From Deinococcus marmoris (GTDB lineage: Bacteria > Deinococcota > Deinococci > Deinococcales > Deinococcaceae): DNA of 64,000 nt. How positions within the stretch are numbered: position 1 is the first letter of the stretch; each line of letters opens with the position of its first letter. The notes under the pieces are model-generated. The model was not told where the DNA came from. It ran no database searches and was given only the letters and a program-made list of their open reading frames with translations. Below, piece after piece: positions 62,195-64,000 of the stretch. Made by a program: the position numbers and the translations under genes. The stretch lies in assembly GCF_001949125.1 (NCBI RefSeq), contig NZ_MSTI01000126.1, forward strand, positions 13,495-77,494, read 5' to 3'.

Positions 62195-63475
62195 ATGCAC
62201 GACACGCGGCAACTAGACACAGTGGTGGTGGGCGCGGGCCTCGCGGGGCTGACGGCGGCGCGAATCCTCAGCCGGGCCGGGCAGCGGGTGCGGGTGCTGG
62301 AAGCTTCGGGGGTGCTGGGCGGACGGGTACGCTCGCGCGTGGTGGACGGCTTTACGCTGGACGCCGGGTATCAGGTGCTGTTTCCCAGCTATCCGGCGGT
62401 GAAACGCAACCTTGATCTGGAGGCGCTGGATCTGGTCCCCATTCCGCCCTCGGCTGCCGTGCGGCGCGGCAAGCGCGAGGACGTGCTGGGCGATCCCCGG
62501 CGTGATCCGGCGGCGCTGCCCAGCACGCTCACGACGGGCGTGCTGGGCGTGGCCGACAAGCTGCGGGTGGGCAAACTGGCGCTGGAGCTGCTGCTTCCGC
62601 CGCCCCACACCCTGCTGACCGGCCCCGATGAAACCACCGAGAGCTACCTGCGCGGCCAGGGCTTCAGCGAGGCGGCCCTCAACAACTTCTTCCGCCCCTT
62701 CTTCGGCGGCATTTTCCTGCGGCGCGAGCTGGACACCTCTGCACGGCTGTTCCGCTATTACCTCCGCATGCTCATTGACGGCGGCGCGGCGCTGCCCAGA
62801 GCGGGGATGAGCGCCATTCCGCAGCAGTTGGCGAAGGGGCTGGACGTTCAGGTAAATATGCGGGTGACGGGGCTGACGGCGCACGGTTCACACGTCACCG
62901 TTCAAACCTCTGCCGGGGAGGTGGACGCGGGGAACGTCATCGTCGCCACCGATCCGAACACGGCGGCGGCGCTGCTGGGCCAGAATGTCTCGCGCGGGAG
63001 CCTGGGCAGCACTTACCTGTATTACGCCGCCGATCAGGAGGTGGATAACCAGCCCAGGCTGCTGCTGAACGCCGAAACGGGTCTGATCAACAATGCCCAC
63101 TGGCTCAGCAACGTGCTGCCGGGGCGGGTGCCACCGGGGCAGCATCTGCTGGCGGTCACGGCGCTGGGGAATCACGCGGAAGATGACGCCGAACTGGACG
63201 CCAGCGTGCGCGGCGAGCTGGAACACTGGTACGGCGAGGCGGCGGTCTCCGGGTTGCGGACACTGGCGGTAGAGCGCATCCCGCACGCACAGTACCCGCA
63301 GCCCCCGGGTTACGCGGCCACCCAGCCCGGCCATGCCACGGGCATAGACGGCGTGCTGCTGGCCTCCGAGGTCACCTCCATGAGCGGTATTCAGGGCGCG
63401 ATGGAAAGCGGCGAGAAGGCTGCGGCCATCGTGCTGGACGATCTGGCCGCGCTGAGCCGCCCACGCGGAGGCTGA
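62195..63475 (+). CDS. FAD-dependent oxidoreductase, phytoene-desaturase/amine-oxidase type
   Basis: The 426-residue protein has an N-terminal Rossmann motif ([16 protein letters not shown]), then [15 protein letters not shown] and DAGYQVLF, and a C-terminal FAD motif ([21 protein letters not shown]). This is the protoporphyrinogen-oxidase/carotenoid-desaturase superfamily. TACCCT lies 7 nt before ATG 62195 with no Shine-Dalgarno. A carotenoid-related substrate would fit the rhodopsin locus 7 kb away, but this is not established. Confidence 0.88.
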   Translation: MHDTRQLDTVVVGAGLAGLTAARILSRAGQRVRVLEASGVLGGRVRSRVVDGFTLDAGYQVLFPSYPAVKRNLDLEALDLVPIPPSAAVRRGKREDVLGDPRRDPAALPSTLTTGVLGVADKLRVGKLALELLLPPPHTLLTGPDETTESYLRGQGFSEAALNNFFRPFFGGIFLRRELDTSARLFRYYLRMLIDGGAALPRAGMSAIPQQLAKGLDVQVNMRVTGLTAHGSHVTVQTSAGEVDAGNVIVATDPNTAAALLGQNVSRGSLGSTYLYYAADQEVDNQPRLLLNAETGLINNAHWLSNVLPGRVPPGQHLLAVTALGNHAEDDAELDASVRGELEHWYGEAAVSGLRTLAVERIPHAQYPQPPGYAATQPGHATGIDGVLLASEVTSMSGIQGAMESGEKAAAIVLDDLAALSRPRGG

Positions 63476-63510
63476 CGTGCAGGCCAGGGCAGGACAGATG
63501 AAAGGCGGGA

Positions 63511-63528
63511 TAATACGGACTCCGAATA
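63511..63528 (+). repeat. Dispersed repeat, ATACGGACTCCG (copy 3)
   Basis: TAATACGGACTCCGAATA shares the ATACGGAYTCCG core with 28841 and 52522. Confidence 0.45.
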
Positions 63529-63639
63529 AAAAGCGCAGACTGGAGCATTGCTAAATTCTATTCAGCCATCATTTTTCGCCACAGTGCCGCCGACAACCCG
63601 ATCTCCTCACCCAGCACATCCTGTTCCACTGGTGGCCTC

Positions 63640-63667
63640 TATACGGTAATTAAGCGGAATCCGTATA
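63640..63667. repeat. Inverted-repeat member of the ATACGG repeat family (copy 4)
   Basis: TATACGG (63640-63646) faces CCGTATA (63661-63667). The right half, read on the minus strand, is TATACGGATTCCGC. It sits directly before a MITE-like element. Confidence 0.5.
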
Positions 63668-63669
63668 AA

Positions 63670-63933
63670 CAATGGTTCGGACAGTTTTGGGTGGCGTCGC
63701 GTGCTGGATGGAGAGGAGAAAAAGTGAGGTGTCGCGAGACGTCCAAGGCTCTGCTGGACACAGAATGTTCTGTATTCAGGTGATGTGTCTCCGATTGATC
63801 AACAGGGCTGTCTGGCAGGGCAAATAAATAATATCAATCCAGGTATCGGTGTCGGATTGAGTTTAATTCGGGCAACGGTTGAAAAACACCGTTCTGCTGG
63901 CAGCGTACCTGCTGAAAACTGTCCGAACCATTG
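63670..63933. mobile_element. 264-bp MITE-like element with 19-bp perfect terminal inverted repeats
   Basis: CAATGGTTCGGACAGTTTT (63670-63688) is exactly inverted at 63915-63933. ATAAA stands at both outer edges (63665-63669 and 63934-63938), the look of a 5-bp target duplication. The 226-bp interior has no long frame or transposase motif. This is a non-autonomous element of a transposon family. Confidence 0.85.
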
Positions 63934-63938
63934 ATAAA

Positions 63939-64000
63939 CAATGGTTCGGACAGTTTTGACGAAAAATTGAAATGGACCAAAAAACGGGTCTCCGCTAGGG
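63939..64000. mobile_element. End of a second copy of the same transposable family, cut by window
   Basis: CAATGGTTCGGACAGTTTT at 63939-63957 repeats the left terminus of the neighbouring MITE, separated from it only by ATAAA. The sequence after it (GACGAAAAATTG...) differs from the first element's interior, so this may be the parent insertion sequence or a different member. Confidence 0.65.

Overview
The window is high-GC DNA from a member of Deinococcus. Four things point there: a DR2241-type CbiX-like chelatase with a C-terminal Fe-S domain; a long RpoC with the lineage's large N-terminal insertion; a 17-bp palindrome upstream of uvrB that fits the radiation/desiccation response motif (RDRM); and many start codons with a TANNNT box only 5-8 nt upstream, the signature of leaderless mRNAs. 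I see no rRNA, tRNA, CRISPR array, phage module or intact transposase. Gene order is that of a chromosome.

Layout. 1-6.1 kb: a DUF255 thioredoxin-fold protein running off the left edge, a transglutaminase-like protein, a LysR regulator divergent from a small unknown gene, and a gamma-glutamyltransferase. 6.1-12.6 kb: four minus-strand exported proteins in a row (choice-of-anchor lipoprotein, delta-60 repeat lipoprotein, seven-bladed WD40, and a BIG2-malectin-sugar-dehydrogenase-propeller lipoprotein). 13-15 kb: a 2Fe-2S ferredoxin and an FAD monooxygenase whose stop codons overlap. 15.1-18.0 kb: a TPR/winged-helix/BTAD regulator facing a tight operon of a 44-aa predicted secreted peptide, a 62-aa protein and an HD-GYP protein. 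This looks like an undescribed peptide-linked signalling locus and is the main candidate for a new system. 18.3-26.5 kb: rpoB-rpoC, with a near-perfect 28-bp-stem hairpin between them. 27-28.1 kb: DUF305 and cysteine-rich copper-storage genes. 28.3-34.3 kb: msrB, a propeller protein, a BIG2-CAP lipoprotein, a tautomerase, an AAA ATPase and a protein made of 22-residue repeats.

34.4-46.3 kb is nucleotide metabolism: guaB and HIT, an EF-hand protein, the DR2241-like gene, then purC-purS-cupin-purQ-DinB-[HTH/PIN toxin-antitoxin]-purL-purF. The AT-richer toxin-antitoxin pair sits inside the purine run and its PIN protein carries an extra C-terminal domain. 46.3-48.7 kb: a BrnT/BrnA module, a LysR regulator and a nucleotidyltransferase. 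48.8-52.2 kb: uvrB (RDRM) convergent with a TPP-riboswitch-controlled thiamine-binding protein. 52.6-55.3 kb: a light module of a DTE-type rhodopsin proton pump, a small membrane protein and Blh retinal synthase. 55.7-63.5 kb: a CynX-type MFS transporter, eutB-eutC, a NUDIX hydrolase, a MarR/MFS efflux pair with an operator over the marR start, and a carotenoid-desaturase-like flavoprotein. 63.5-64 kb holds dispersed repeats and a 264-bp MITE-like element with 19-bp perfect terminal inverted repeats, a 5-bp target duplication and the end of a second copy running off the window.

Products were assigned by reading motifs and family resemblance; no database search was possible. Starts were chosen from Shine-Dalgarno or leaderless -10 context, and stops are firm.
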